NCBI GenBank assembly: GCA_045126215.1
Contig: JBGVOD010000043.1
Coordinates: 1 to 64,000, forward strand
Direction of reading: 5' to 3'
From: SVEL01 sp045126215
GTDB lineage: Bacteria; Bacillota; Clostridia; Lachnospirales; Lachnospiraceae
Length of the DNA: 64,000 nt
The notes under the pieces are model-generated. The model did not search any database, was not told the DNA's origin, and saw only the letters and a program-made list of their open reading frames with translations. The position numbers and the translations under genes were made by a program. The number at the start of each line of letters is the position of its first letter. Position 1 is the first letter of the stretch. Below are positions 18,345-26,464 of this stretch, piece by piece.

Positions 18345-19346
18345 ATGAATAAAGGTATTTTATTTTCGAAAATCAGGAAGAATAGTGTTAAGCACATAAT
18401 TGCATATATGATACCACTTTTTGTTGCATTTATGCTTATATATATTATTCCTTATGAGGATGTTTTCTGGCCAGAGGTAGTTTATTCTTCAAGTGAGGCA
18501 GCTAATAGTCTCGAGGATGGTGCAAAGTATGTATATATTAAGCCGGAGGTCATTTATTATACAGGGTATGATTTAAAAATTGGAGACAAAACGAAAGGTT
18601 CTTACTATTATGAACTTGTGGATGCAAATCATTGTTATTTCTTTCTGATGGAAGAAGCAACAGATACAGAAGAAAAATCTTATAAGCAGTCAGGTTTCTT
18701 GGTTAAAGCTGAGGAGACTGACGGATTATTTGATAATATGCTTGAGATATTATCAAGAGATATAAACTGGAACTATTATGATTTAAAAAATATTACATCA
18801 TCAACTATTTTCGTTCAGGCAAACCACGAAAGATGGATTTATTATGTATCTTTTCTTGTATTGATAGTTGTAGCTTTTGTATGTATGTATGTTGTTTGTT
18901 CAAATATGATATATTGTCTGGAACCATATTTACATCCTGCTGTTAGAAGAATAAAAAAATATGTTAAGTATTCAAATGATGAAGATATGGAGCTTGATAT
19001 AGATTATCAGCTTGTATCTGATGTTGCAGATGCAGGTGGAATGTACATTACAGACAAATTTTTTGTTCATATGGGTTCGTTTTATATAGATATTATTCCT
19101 ATTAGTGAAATAGTGTTTGTATATAAACATAGCCAGAGAATTGGTATGCCTGGAGCACATTTTAAATTAACATATACTGTACACATATTAGGAAAAAAAC
19201 GATTTAAATGTTCATGCCCTGGAAAGAAAAAAGAGGATGCAGACCTTATTCTAGATAAGTTTAATGAAATATATCCTGAAATAATAAATGGATATACTGA
19301 AGAAAACAAAAAAGAAGCATTGAAAAAAATCAAAAAAAATACTTGA
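18345..19346 (+). CDS. Unknown protein with two transmembrane helices
   Basis: 333 residues. Helix 1 (about residues 16-36, HIIAYMIPLFVAFMLIYIIPY) and helix 2 (about 163-190, YYVSFLVLIVVAFVCMYVVC) enclose an extracytoplasmic domain. A cytoplasmic C-terminal domain of about 140 residues contains a pleckstrin-like beta pattern (MYITDKFFVHMGSFYIDIIPISEIVFVYK), similar in style to YcxB or bPH domains. No family is named with confidence. There is no strong Shine-Dalgarno before ATG 18345. The gene is followed closely by lysC (63 bp). Confidence 0.7.
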   Translation: MNKGILFSKIRKNSVKHIIAYMIPLFVAFMLIYIIPYEDVFWPEVVYSSSEAANSLEDGAKYVYIKPEVIYYTGYDLKIGDKTKGSYYYELVDANHCYFFLMEEATDTEEKSYKQSGFLVKAEETDGLFDNMLEILSRDINWNYYDLKNITSSTIFVQANHERWIYYVSFLVLIVVAFVCMYVVCSNMIYCLEPYLHPAVRRIKKYVKYSNDEDMELDIDYQLVSDVADAGGMYITDKFFVHMGSFYIDIIPISEIVFVYKHSQRIGMPGAHFKLTYTVHILGKKRFKCSCPGKKKEDADLILDKFNEIYPEIINGYTEENKKEALKKIKKNT

Positions 19347-19409
19347 TATATTTGCAAAAATATGGTTTATTTTAGAGTGATGTTAAATTTCTGAAAGGAC
19401 AAAGATTTT

Positions 19410-20729
19410 ATGAAAAAGGTTGTAAAATTTGGTGGTAGTTCACTTGCAAGTGCTGAACAGTTCAAAAAAGTTGGAGATATTATAAGAGCTGATGAATCGA
19501 GAAAATTCGTAGTTCCTTCTGCACCAGGTAAGAGATTTAGTGCTGACACAAAGGTAACAGATATGTTATATCAGTGTTATGCTCTTGCTGAAGAAGGCAA
19601 GGACTTTAAGGCTCAGTTAGATAAGATTAAAGATAGATATAATGAAATTATAGATGGATTAGGACTTGATTTATCACTTGAGGATGAATTCAAAATAATA
19701 GAAAATCAGTTTTTGGAAAAAGCTGGACAAGACTATGCTGCATCAAGAGGTGAATACTTAAATGGTATCATTATGGCAGAATATTTAGGCTATGAATTCA
19801 TCGATTCAGCAAAGGTAATTTTCTTTGATTCTGAAGGTGTGTTTGATGCAGATACAACAAATGAAGTATTAGGTGCAAAACTTGCAACAGTTGAAAATGC
19901 AGTTATACCAGGCTTCTATGGTGCATACTCAGATGGAAGAGTTAAGACTTTTTCAAGAGGAGGTTCTGATGTAACAGGTTCTATAGTTGCAAAAGCTGCA
20001 AAGGTAGATTTATATGAAAACTGGACAGATGTATCAGGATTTTTGATTGCAGACCCAAGAATTATTAACAAACCAGAAGTAATTACAACTATTACATATA
20101 GAGAGCTTAGAGAACTTGCATATATGGGTGCATCAGTTCTTCATGAAGATGCTATTTTCCCTGTAAGACAGGCTGGTATTCCAATTAATATTAAGAATAC
20201 AAACAAACCGGAAGATCCTGGTACAATGATAGTTAAGGAGACATGTTGCCAGTCAAAATATACAATTACTGGTATTGCTGGTAAAAAAGGTTTCGTAGCA
20301 GTTCATATTGAAAAAGACATGATGAATTCAGAAGTTGGTTTTGGTAGAAAGGTTTTAGAATCTTTTGAAAAACAGGGAATTTCATTTGAACATGTACCTT
20401 CAGGTATTGATACAATGACAATAGTTGTTCAAAGATCAGAATTTGAAAGCAAGGAACAGGAAGTATTATCAGATATTCATAGATATGCAAAGCCTGATCT
20501 CATTGAAATTGAACCGGACATTGCACTTATTGCTATCGTTGGTAGAGGTATGAAAGCTGTTAAAGGTACTGCAGGACGTATTTTCTCAGCTCTTGCTCAT
20601 GCAAATGTAAATGTTAAGATGATTGACCAGGGTTCAAGTGAGTTGAATATCATAGTTGGTGTAGAAAACAAGGATTTTGAAAGAGCAATCAAGGCTATTT
20701 ATGATATTTTTGTACTTACACAGGCATAA
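19410..20729 (+). CDS. lysC: Aspartate kinase
   Basis: 439 residues. The nucleotide-binding KKVVKFGGSS start, the SRGGSDVTGS catalytic loop and DVSGFLIADPR are all present. Two C-terminal ACT domains (about 300-439, with IVGRGMKAVKGTAGRIFSAL) imply feedback control by lysine and/or threonine. It phosphorylates aspartate, the first step to lysine, threonine, methionine and diaminopimelate. It links functionally to dapA-dapB at 60.8 kb. AAAGGAC lies upstream of the ATG. A perfect 12-bp hairpin terminator follows. No riboswitch is visible in front. Confidence 0.95.
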   Translation: MKKVVKFGGSSLASAEQFKKVGDIIRADESRKFVVPSAPGKRFSADTKVTDMLYQCYALAEEGKDFKAQLDKIKDRYNEIIDGLGLDLSLEDEFKIIENQFLEKAGQDYAASRGEYLNGIIMAEYLGYEFIDSAKVIFFDSEGVFDADTTNEVLGAKLATVENAVIPGFYGAYSDGRVKTFSRGGSDVTGSIVAKAAKVDLYENWTDVSGFLIADPRIINKPEVITTITYRELRELAYMGASVLHEDAIFPVRQAGIPINIKNTNKPEDPGTMIVKETCCQSKYTITGIAGKKGFVAVHIEKDMMNSEVGFGRKVLESFEKQGISFEHVPSGIDTMTIVVQRSEFESKEQEVLSDIHRYAKPDLIEIEPDIALIAIVGRGMKAVKGTAGRIFSALAHANVNVKMIDQGSSELNIIVGVENKDFERAIKAIYDIFVLTQA

Positions 20730-20768
20730 TAATTATCATTTTGAAAATATTTAATTAAACTAGTTTAC

Positions 20769-20798
20769 AATAAGGACTGATTTTCAGTCCTTATTTTT
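20769..20798 (+). terminator. Rho-independent terminator of lysC
   Basis: AATAAGGACTGA pairs perfectly with TCAGTCCTTATT around a three-base loop, followed by TTT. Confidence 0.9.
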
Positions 20799-20813
20799 AA
20801 AAAAGGAGAATCT

Positions 20814-21377
20814 ATGGAAAAGAATATATCATTATATGATAGATTCAAAGGACATTTAAATACAATAAACAGCCACAAGCTGATGGTTATGAAACATTGC
20901 TTTAAATGTGGCCTTTACAAACAGGGGTTACTGCATGATATGAGCAAATATTCGCCTGTTGAATTTATTCCGGGTGTTAAATATTTTCAGGGAGACAGAA
21001 GTCCCAACAATGCTCAAAGAGAGCAAGAGGGAATGTCAAAAGCATGGCTTCATCACAAAGGAAGAAACAAACATCACTTTGAATATTGGATTGATTATCC
21101 GATGGATAAGTCGGTTGCACTTTGCGGAATGAAAATGCCTGTTAATTATGTTGTTGAAATGTTCTGTGACAGAGTAGCTGCCAGCAAGATATATAATAAA
21201 GAAAAGTATAAAGACAGCGATTCGCTTGATTATTATATAAAGGGCAAGGGACATTATGTGATGCATAAGGATACAGAAGCATTATTGTATAAATTGTTGG
21301 TGATGCTTAAAGAAAAAGGTGAAGATTATACCTTTAGATATATAAGAAAAAAAGTGTTAAAGAATAAAGATTACTAA
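20814..21377 (+). CDS. DUF5662-type protein of unknown function
   Basis: 187 residues, soluble. A pattern of histidines and acidic residues (KHCFKCGLYKQGLLHDMSKYS, WLHHKGRNKHHFEYW) suggests a metal-dependent HD-like helical fold. I recall it as the DUF5662 family of gut Firmicutes, from memory. No enzyme activity is established. AAAAGGAG precedes ATG 20814. It lies 12 bp upstream of aguA, whose Shine-Dalgarno follows its stop directly, so it is probably part of the agmatine operon. Confidence 0.7.
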   Translation: MEKNISLYDRFKGHLNTINSHKLMVMKHCFKCGLYKQGLLHDMSKYSPVEFIPGVKYFQGDRSPNNAQREQEGMSKAWLHHKGRNKHHFEYWIDYPMDKSVALCGMKMPVNYVVEMFCDRVAASKIYNKEKYKDSDSLDYYIKGKGHYVMHKDTEALLYKLLVMLKEKGEDYTFRYIRKKVLKNKDY

Positions 21378-21389
21378 GGAGAGTTTATT

Positions 21390-22487
21390 TTGAAAATATT
21401 ACATTCATTTCCAAAAGATGATGGCTTTCATATGCCGGCAGAATATGATAAACATTATGGATGCTTTATAATTTGGCCTGAAAGAGGAGATTCATGGCAA
21501 TACGGAGCCGTAGCGGTCAGAAAGGCTTTTGTTGAAGTGGCTATAGCAATTGCAAAGAGTGAAAAAGTGATTGTATTTGCCAGTGAAGCTCAGTATGATA
21601 CGGCAAGAGAAATGTTGCCAGACTATATCAGAGTCTGTGAAATGAGTAGTAATGATTCCTGGGCCAGGGATTATTGTCCTGTATTTGTAAGAAATAACAA
21701 GGATGAGATAAGGGGAATTGATTTTGGATTTAATGCATGGGGAGGATTGGTAGATGGATTATACTTTCCGTGGGATAAGGATAATAAAATAGCTAGAAAA
21801 GCCTGCGACATGCTTGACAAGGATGTATATGATGCTAGAGATTTTATTCTTGAAGGTGGTTCAATACATGTTGATGGTGATGGAACTGCCATGGTAACAG
21901 AAAATTGTCTTTTGAGCGAAGGAAGAAATCCAAAACTATCAAAGGAAGAAATTGAAGAAAAATTAAAAGCCTATTTAGGTGTTTCAAAAGTAATATGGTT
22001 AAAATGTGGAATATATAATGATGAGACTAATGAGCATGTTGACAATATAGCTGCATTTGTAAAGCCGGGACATGTTGTTCTTGCGTGGACAGATGATGAA
22101 AATGATCCTCAGTATGAAATGTCCTTGAGTTGTCTTGAAATATTGGAAAATACAGTGGATGCCAAGGGCAGAAAGATAACAGTTCATAAATTGCCACTTC
22201 CAAAGCCTGTTTATATAGAAGAAAATGAAAGAGAGGGTCTTCTTCATATGGATATGGAGCCAACAAGAAGTGAAAATGAAAGATTAGCTGCATCATATGT
22301 TAATTTTTATATTTCAAACGGGGCAATTGTCATGCCGGGATTTGGTGTGCCGGAAGATGAAAAGGCAAAAAAGGTTCTTGAAGAATTGTTTTGTGATAGA
22401 GAAGTTATTCAGATATATGCAAGGGACATTTTGATAGGTGGTGGAAATATTCACTGTATAACAAATCAGATTCCATATTTTGCATAA
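21390..22487 (+). CDS. aguA: Agmatine deiminase
   Basis: 365 residues, standard for AguA. The start is TTG at 21390, eight bases after AAGGAGAG; no better ATG exists near the family N-terminus (MPAEY follows at residue 12). Motifs include WPERGDSW, the NDSWARDYCPVFV loop, EGGSIHVDGDG, ETNEHVDNI (catalytic His) and the nucleophilic C356 in GGGNIHCITNQ. It hydrolyses agmatine to N-carbamoylputrescine and ammonia in the cytoplasm. aguB follows 19 bp later and completes putrescine formation. No arginine decarboxylase is visible in the window, so agmatine may be imported or made elsewhere. Confidence 0.94.
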   Translation: MKILHSFPKDDGFHMPAEYDKHYGCFIIWPERGDSWQYGAVAVRKAFVEVAIAIAKSEKVIVFASEAQYDTAREMLPDYIRVCEMSSNDSWARDYCPVFVRNNKDEIRGIDFGFNAWGGLVDGLYFPWDKDNKIARKACDMLDKDVYDARDFILEGGSIHVDGDGTAMVTENCLLSEGRNPKLSKEEIEEKLKAYLGVSKVIWLKCGIYNDETNEHVDNIAAFVKPGHVVLAWTDDENDPQYEMSLSCLEILENTVDAKGRKITVHKLPLPKPVYIEENEREGLLHMDMEPTRSENERLAASYVNFYISNGAIVMPGFGVPEDEKAKKVLEELFCDREVIQIYARDILIGGGNIHCITNQIPYFA

Positions 22488-22506
22488 TATAGAAAGTGAG
22501 GATATT

Positions 22507-23424
22507 ATGAGAAAGATTGTTCTTGGCGCAGTGCAGATGAAATGTACTGATAGTGAAGAAAATATAACAAAAGTATTGGAAAATGAAGATTTATATAAGA
22601 AGTTGATTATTAAAAATATAAATAGAGCTGAAGAGTTAGTAAGAGAAGCAGCAAAAAAAGGGGCAAAAATTATTCTTTTGCCGGAATTGTTTGAATTGCC
22701 ATATTTTTGTCAGGAGAAGAATTATGAATATTACAAACTGGCAACAAGTGTAGAAGAGAATATAGCCGTTAATCACTTTAAAAAAGTAGCAGAAGAGTTA
22801 GAGGTTGTATTACCAATTAGTTTTTTTGAAAGAGATGGAAATGTCACATATAATACAGTCGCAATAATAGATGCGGATGGAAGTGTACTTGGAACATACA
22901 GGAAGATACATATTCCTGATGATCATTTCTATCAGGAAAAGTTCTATTTTACACCTGGAAATCTTGGATTTAAAGTATTTGAAACACGATATGCGAAGCT
23001 CGGTGTAGGAATATGCTGGGATCAGTGGTTCCCTGAAAGCGCCAGAAGTATGGCAAATCTTGGTGCAGAGATATTGATGTATCCTACTGCAATTGGAACA
23101 GAGCCTGTACTTTCGTGTGACTCTATGCCACACTGGAGAAGATGTATGCAAGGACATGCAGGATCAAATCTTATGCCGCTTGTTGCTGCAAATAGAGTTG
23201 GAACTGAAAAAGTTGTTCCAAATGATAATAATAATATGCAGGAGTCATCACTTACATTTTATGGTTCATCATTTATTGCTGATGAAACTGGAGATATAGT
23301 TGAAATATGTGATAGAAATAATGAGATGACGATTATTCATGAGTTTGATTTAGATAAAATATCTGAATTCAGAAGTAGTTGGGGTGTTTTTAGAGACAGA
23401 CGCCCTGAGTGTTATATAATGTAA
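22507..23424 (+). CDS. aguB: N-carbamoylputrescine amidase
   Basis: 305 residues from ATG 22507, chosen because AGTGAGG lies just upstream. A longer reading from 22480 overlaps aguA and adds a non-family tail. It is a nitrilase-superfamily enzyme with the Glu-Lys-Cys triad E60 (LPELFELPYF), K133 (YRKIHIPD) and C170 (GICWDQWFPE). It releases putrescine, carbon dioxide and ammonia from N-carbamoylputrescine. It is co-transcribed with aguA and ends at a strong terminator. Confidence 0.94.
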   Translation: MRKIVLGAVQMKCTDSEENITKVLENEDLYKKLIIKNINRAEELVREAAKKGAKIILLPELFELPYFCQEKNYEYYKLATSVEENIAVNHFKKVAEELEVVLPISFFERDGNVTYNTVAIIDADGSVLGTYRKIHIPDDHFYQEKFYFTPGNLGFKVFETRYAKLGVGICWDQWFPESARSMANLGAEILMYPTAIGTEPVLSCDSMPHWRRCMQGHAGSNLMPLVAANRVGTEKVVPNDNNNMQESSLTFYGSSFIADETGDIVEICDRNNEMTIIHEFDLDKISEFRSSWGVFRDRRPECYIM

Positions 23425-23472
23425 ATATACCTTTTGACACACTAATAAATGATTTGTAGTGATTTTATAAAA

Positions 23473-23499
23473 ATCCCCCTTTTAGGGGGGTGTTTTTTT
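23473..23499 (+). terminator. Rho-independent terminator of aguAB
   Basis: ATCCCCCT pairs with AGGGGGGT (one wobble) around a TTT loop, followed by G and seven T. Confidence 0.9.
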
Positions 23500-23567
23500 G
23501 CTGTGACTAATGTACTATGTGAAATGTAAGAAATAATAATTTTTTTATATGGAGTGAGGAAGAAGAT

Positions 23568-24416
23568 ATGAAGAAAAGAACAAAAAGAATTGTTACACTA
23601 ATCGCAGCAATTATGATGGTGTTGTCAACAACACTTGTTGCATTTGCAGCAGGAGAGGGTACCAGTAAAAAGGATGAAGGCAAAAAAGTAGAGATTTCTA
23701 ACATCGTTATTAATGTCCTTTTACCAAATGGTAAGGAAAGTGATATTGAAAAGATTGTTAAGAATCCATACGATGATTCAGCTGACAGATACTGGTTTCA
23801 TGATGAAAGATTCAAATGTACATTGTCATACAACGAAAATGATGTTGTATCATATGATGTAAGCAAAAATGTTTCAGGAAAGAAACTTAAGGATGTTAAG
23901 CTTGAAGATGTTATTACATTGAACTTCAAAGATAGTGATTTATTAGCAGCAATTAATGAAAAGACAAATAATACACCAATTGCTTATACAGCTGATAGTT
24001 ATGAAGTAAAGCTTCTTGCTGTAAAGTTCATCTATAACTCATGGCATATTGATGCAATGATTGATGTTAAACAGGAAGAGGAAACAACAACAGTAGAGGA
24101 AACAACAACAGTAGAAGAGACAACAACAGTTGAAGAGACAACAACAGTTGAGGAGACAACAACAGTAGAAGAAACAACTACAGGTGCAGTGATTTTAGAT
24201 GATGAGCAGCCACTTGCTACAGGTGATGTAAATGAAATAAGCAGTGTAGAAACAGAAACAACAACTGCTAAGGATTTAAAAGGTATTGCAATTGAAGATG
24301 CAGAACAGCCACTTGCTACAGGTGATAACACAATGGTATGGGTATTTACATTCTGTGCATTGATTTCATTGACAGTTATTGTAGTAACAAACTTCACTGG
24401 TAAAGAAAACAAATAA
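23568..24416 (+). CDS. Secreted cell-surface protein with Glu/Thr repeats and C-terminal anchor
   Basis: 282 residues. A signal peptide (basic MKKRTKR, hydrophobic core, cleavage near AFAA-GEG at about residue 29) is followed by a ~130-residue domain. Six EETTTV hexapeptides (171-205) form a stalk. Two copies of a short acidic motif ending EQPLATGD (about 213 and 250) follow, then a hydrophobic segment (MVWVFTFCALISLTVIVV) and the charged tail KENK. The end is laid out like a sortase sorting signal, but PLATGD replaces LPXTG. The second PLATGD sits at the expected place before the membrane segment. The ligand or role is unknown. It is monocistronic with its own terminator. Confidence 0.82.
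   Translation: MKKRTKRIVTLIAAIMMVLSTTLVAFAAGEGTSKKDEGKKVEISNIVINVLLPNGKESDIEKIVKNPYDDSADRYWFHDERFKCTLSYNENDVVSYDVSKNVSGKKLKDVKLEDVITLNFKDSDLLAAINEKTNNTPIAYTADSYEVKLLAVKFIYNSWHIDAMIDVKQEEETTTVEETTTVEETTTVEETTTVEETTTVEETTTGAVILDDEQPLATGDVNEISSVETETTTAKDLKGIAIEDAEQPLATGDNTMVWVFTFCALISLTVIVVTNFTGKENK
24078..24182 (+). repeat. 18-bp tandem repeats encoding EETTTV
   Basis: Six near-identical units of the form GARGARACAACAACAGTW. The array is the kind that changes copy number by replication slippage, altering stalk length without a frameshift because the unit is a multiple of three. Confidence 0.9.
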
Positions 24417-24432
24417 TAGAATAAAGTAAAAT

Positions 24433-24466
24433 AAAAAGTGCTTCGCATAATGCGAAGCACTTTTTT
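24433..24466. terminator. Bidirectional terminator
   Basis: AAAAAGTGCTTCGCA pairs perfectly with TGCGAAGCACTTTTT around TAA. A-runs and T-runs on both sides allow termination in both directions. Confidence 0.93.
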
Positions 24467-24491
24467 GTGTCCGATCAGAGATGGGCGGAAT

Positions 24492-24620
24492 CTACAATTC
24501 TTCTGTCTTAAAGGTTGTATAGCCCTTATAGTAATAGCTGTGGTCTATGCCTTTTATATAGACATCACGGCTATTGATATCATCGGTCAGGGCTTCTTTG
24601 AAAAGGAGATTGATTTTTGG
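24492..24620 (-). pseudogene. Possible gene-end remnant in frame after the ABC-F stop
   Basis: On the minus strand 42 codons run in frame from the ABC-F TAA (24621-24623) to a TAG at 24492-24494. The translation looks protein-like (KEALTDDINSRDVYIKGID, then a Tyr-rich HSYYYKGY) and uses codons such as GCC, CTG, ACC and GGC that are rarer in neighbouring genes. There is no start codon. It may be the 3' remnant of a lost gene, or an in-frame extension cut off by a stop mutation. The matching plus-strand reading (24438-24698) starts inside the terminator hairpin and is rejected. Confidence 0.35.
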
Positions 24621-26246
24621 TTATTCGATATCATCATCAGCTGCAACCTGACGTTTTCTTGCCATAATATCACTTTCGAGATATTCATCATATGTTGATA
24701 CTTTGTCGATAAGCTGACCGTTTACGATTTCCATAATACGGTTGGCTGTTGTTTGTATAAACTGATGATCATGAGATGCAAATAATAATGCACCTGGGAA
24801 TTTAATCAATCCATTATTTAATGCTGTAATTGATTCCATATCTAAATGGTTTGTTGGCTCGTCAAGGATAAGAACATTTGCTCCTGAAATCATCATTTTT
24901 GAGAGCATACATCTTACTTTTTCACCACCGGATAAAACTTTTACACGCTTCATACCGTCATCTCCGGCAAAAAGCATTCTACCAAGGAAACCACGAACAT
25001 AAGTTGCATCTTTGATTTCTGAAAACTGTGTAAGCCAGTCAACAATAGTGTCATCACAGTCAAAATCTTTTGTGTTATCTTTTGGGAAATAAGCATTTGT
25101 AATTGTTACGCCCCATTTATAAGAACCTTCATCTGGCTCCATTTCACCGGATAAAATCTTGAATAATGTTGTTTTTGCAATTTCATTTGAACCTACAAAA
25201 GCTACTTTGTCTTCTCTTCCTATAATGAAAGAAATGTTATCCAAAACTTTTACACCATCAACGGTTTTTGAAATACCTTCAACTGTAAGTACTTCATTAC
25301 CGATTTCTCTGTTTGGTCTAAAGTCAATATAAGGATACTTTCTGCTTGAAGGTTTGATTTCGTCAAGTTCAATCTTTTCAAGAGCTTTCTTTCTAGATGT
25401 TGCCTGCTTTGATTTTGAAGCATTGGCACTGAATCTTTGTATAAATTCCTGTAATTCCTTGATTTTTTCTTCTTTTTTCTTATTTGCTTCTTTCATTTGC
25501 TTTACAAGTAACTGACTTGATTCATACCAAAAATCATAGTTACCTGCATAGAGCTGGATTTTTGCATAGTCAATATCTGCAATATGAGTACAAACTTTGT
25601 TAAGGAAATATCTGTCATGAGATACAACTATGACAGTATTTTCAAAGTTTATAAGAAATTCTTCAAGCCATGCAATTGCGTCCAAATCTAAATGGTTTGT
25701 AGGCTCGTCGAGGAGCAAAATATCAGGATTACCAAATAATGCCTGAGCTAATAATACTTTAACCTTTTCGCTACCACGAAGTTCTTTAAGTAATTTGTAA
25801 TGAAGGTCTGTTTCGATGCCTAATCCATTTAAAAGTGTTGCGGCATCCGATTCGGCTTCCCAGCCATTCATAGTTGCAAATTCACCTTCGAGTTCACTTG
25901 CCTTTATTCCGTCTTCATCTGTAAAATCTTCCTTGGCATAAAGAGCTTCTTTTTCTTTCATTATTTCATAAAGTCTCTTATTACCCATAATTACTGTATC
26001 AAGTACAGGATATTCATCATATTTGAAATGATCCTGTTGTAAAAATGAAAGACGCTGTCCGGGTGTTATAACAATATCACCATTAGTTGGTTCAAGCTGG
26101 CCTGACAAAATCTTCAAAAATGTTGATTTACCTGCACCATTTGCACCAATAAGACCGTAACAGTTTCCTTCTGTGAATTTGATGTTTACGTCTTCAAATA
26201 ATGCTTTCTTACCTAATCTTAGAGTTACATTGTTTGCACTAATCAT
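24621..26246 (-). CDS. ABC-F family ATPase (YkpA/YbiT-like ribosome-associated factor)
   Basis: 541 residues, two ABC domains without membrane segments. Domain 1: Walker A GANGAGKST (about 35-43), LRGSEKVKVLLAQAL signature, Walker B ILLLDEPTNHLD. Linker (PtIM region) about 240-320, rich in Lys/Glu. Domain 2: SGGEKVRCMLSKMM signature and LILDEPTNHLD. The second Walker A reads GSNEIAKTT, with Ala replacing the usual Gly before Lys; I recall a similar reading in the YkpA group, so it is probably family-typical. ABC-F proteins bind the ribosomal E site and gate translation or confer resistance; the YkpA branch is a housekeeping type. The gene is single with its own promoter region. Confidence 0.9.
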   Translation of the reverse strand: MISANNVTLRLGKKALFEDVNIKFTEGNCYGLIGANGAGKSTFLKILSGQLEPTNGDIVITPGQRLSFLQQDHFKYDEYPVLDTVIMGNKRLYEIMKEKEALYAKEDFTDEDGIKASELEGEFATMNGWEAESDAATLLNGLGIETDLHYKLLKELRGSEKVKVLLAQALFGNPDILLLDEPTNHLDLDAIAWLEEFLINFENTVIVVSHDRYFLNKVCTHIADIDYAKIQLYAGNYDFWYESSQLLVKQMKEANKKKEEKIKELQEFIQRFSANASKSKQATSRKKALEKIELDEIKPSSRKYPYIDFRPNREIGNEVLTVEGISKTVDGVKVLDNISFIIGREDKVAFVGSNEIAKTTLFKILSGEMEPDEGSYKWGVTITNAYFPKDNTKDFDCDDTIVDWLTQFSEIKDATYVRGFLGRMLFAGDDGMKRVKVLSGGEKVRCMLSKMMISGANVLILDEPTNHLDMESITALNNGLIKFPGALLFASHDHQFIQTTANRIMEIVNGQLIDKVSTYDEYLESDIMARKRQVAADDDIE

Positions 26247-26464
26247 ATTTCTTCCAAACCTTTCTAAATGTATACCTTATAATTTTACATTAAATGTTGT
26301 ATTTTGCAAGTTTTTTCTTGTTTAGATAAGGTATTTAGAGTATACTTTACATATGATAATACTATGGTCGAAAGTTCAAAAGTATAATAATGCCTGCATA
26401 CTGCAAGGTTGTGAAACGATTTACGGTTATCAGTCAGGGTGAAAATAAAAGGATAGGTTGAAAT

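Noticed and set aside
24078..24182. Short regular repeats considered as a CRISPR array
   Set aside because: They are 18-bp in-frame coding repeats without spacers.
24032..24460. 142-residue minus-strand frame with Val/Ser repeats
   Set aside because: It is the antisense shadow of the EETTTV repeats and starts inside the bidirectional terminator.
24438..24698. 86-residue plus-strand frame with a hydrophobic stretch
   Set aside because: It starts within the terminator hairpin and overlaps the ABC-F 3' end; the minus-strand reading of the same bases looks more protein-like.
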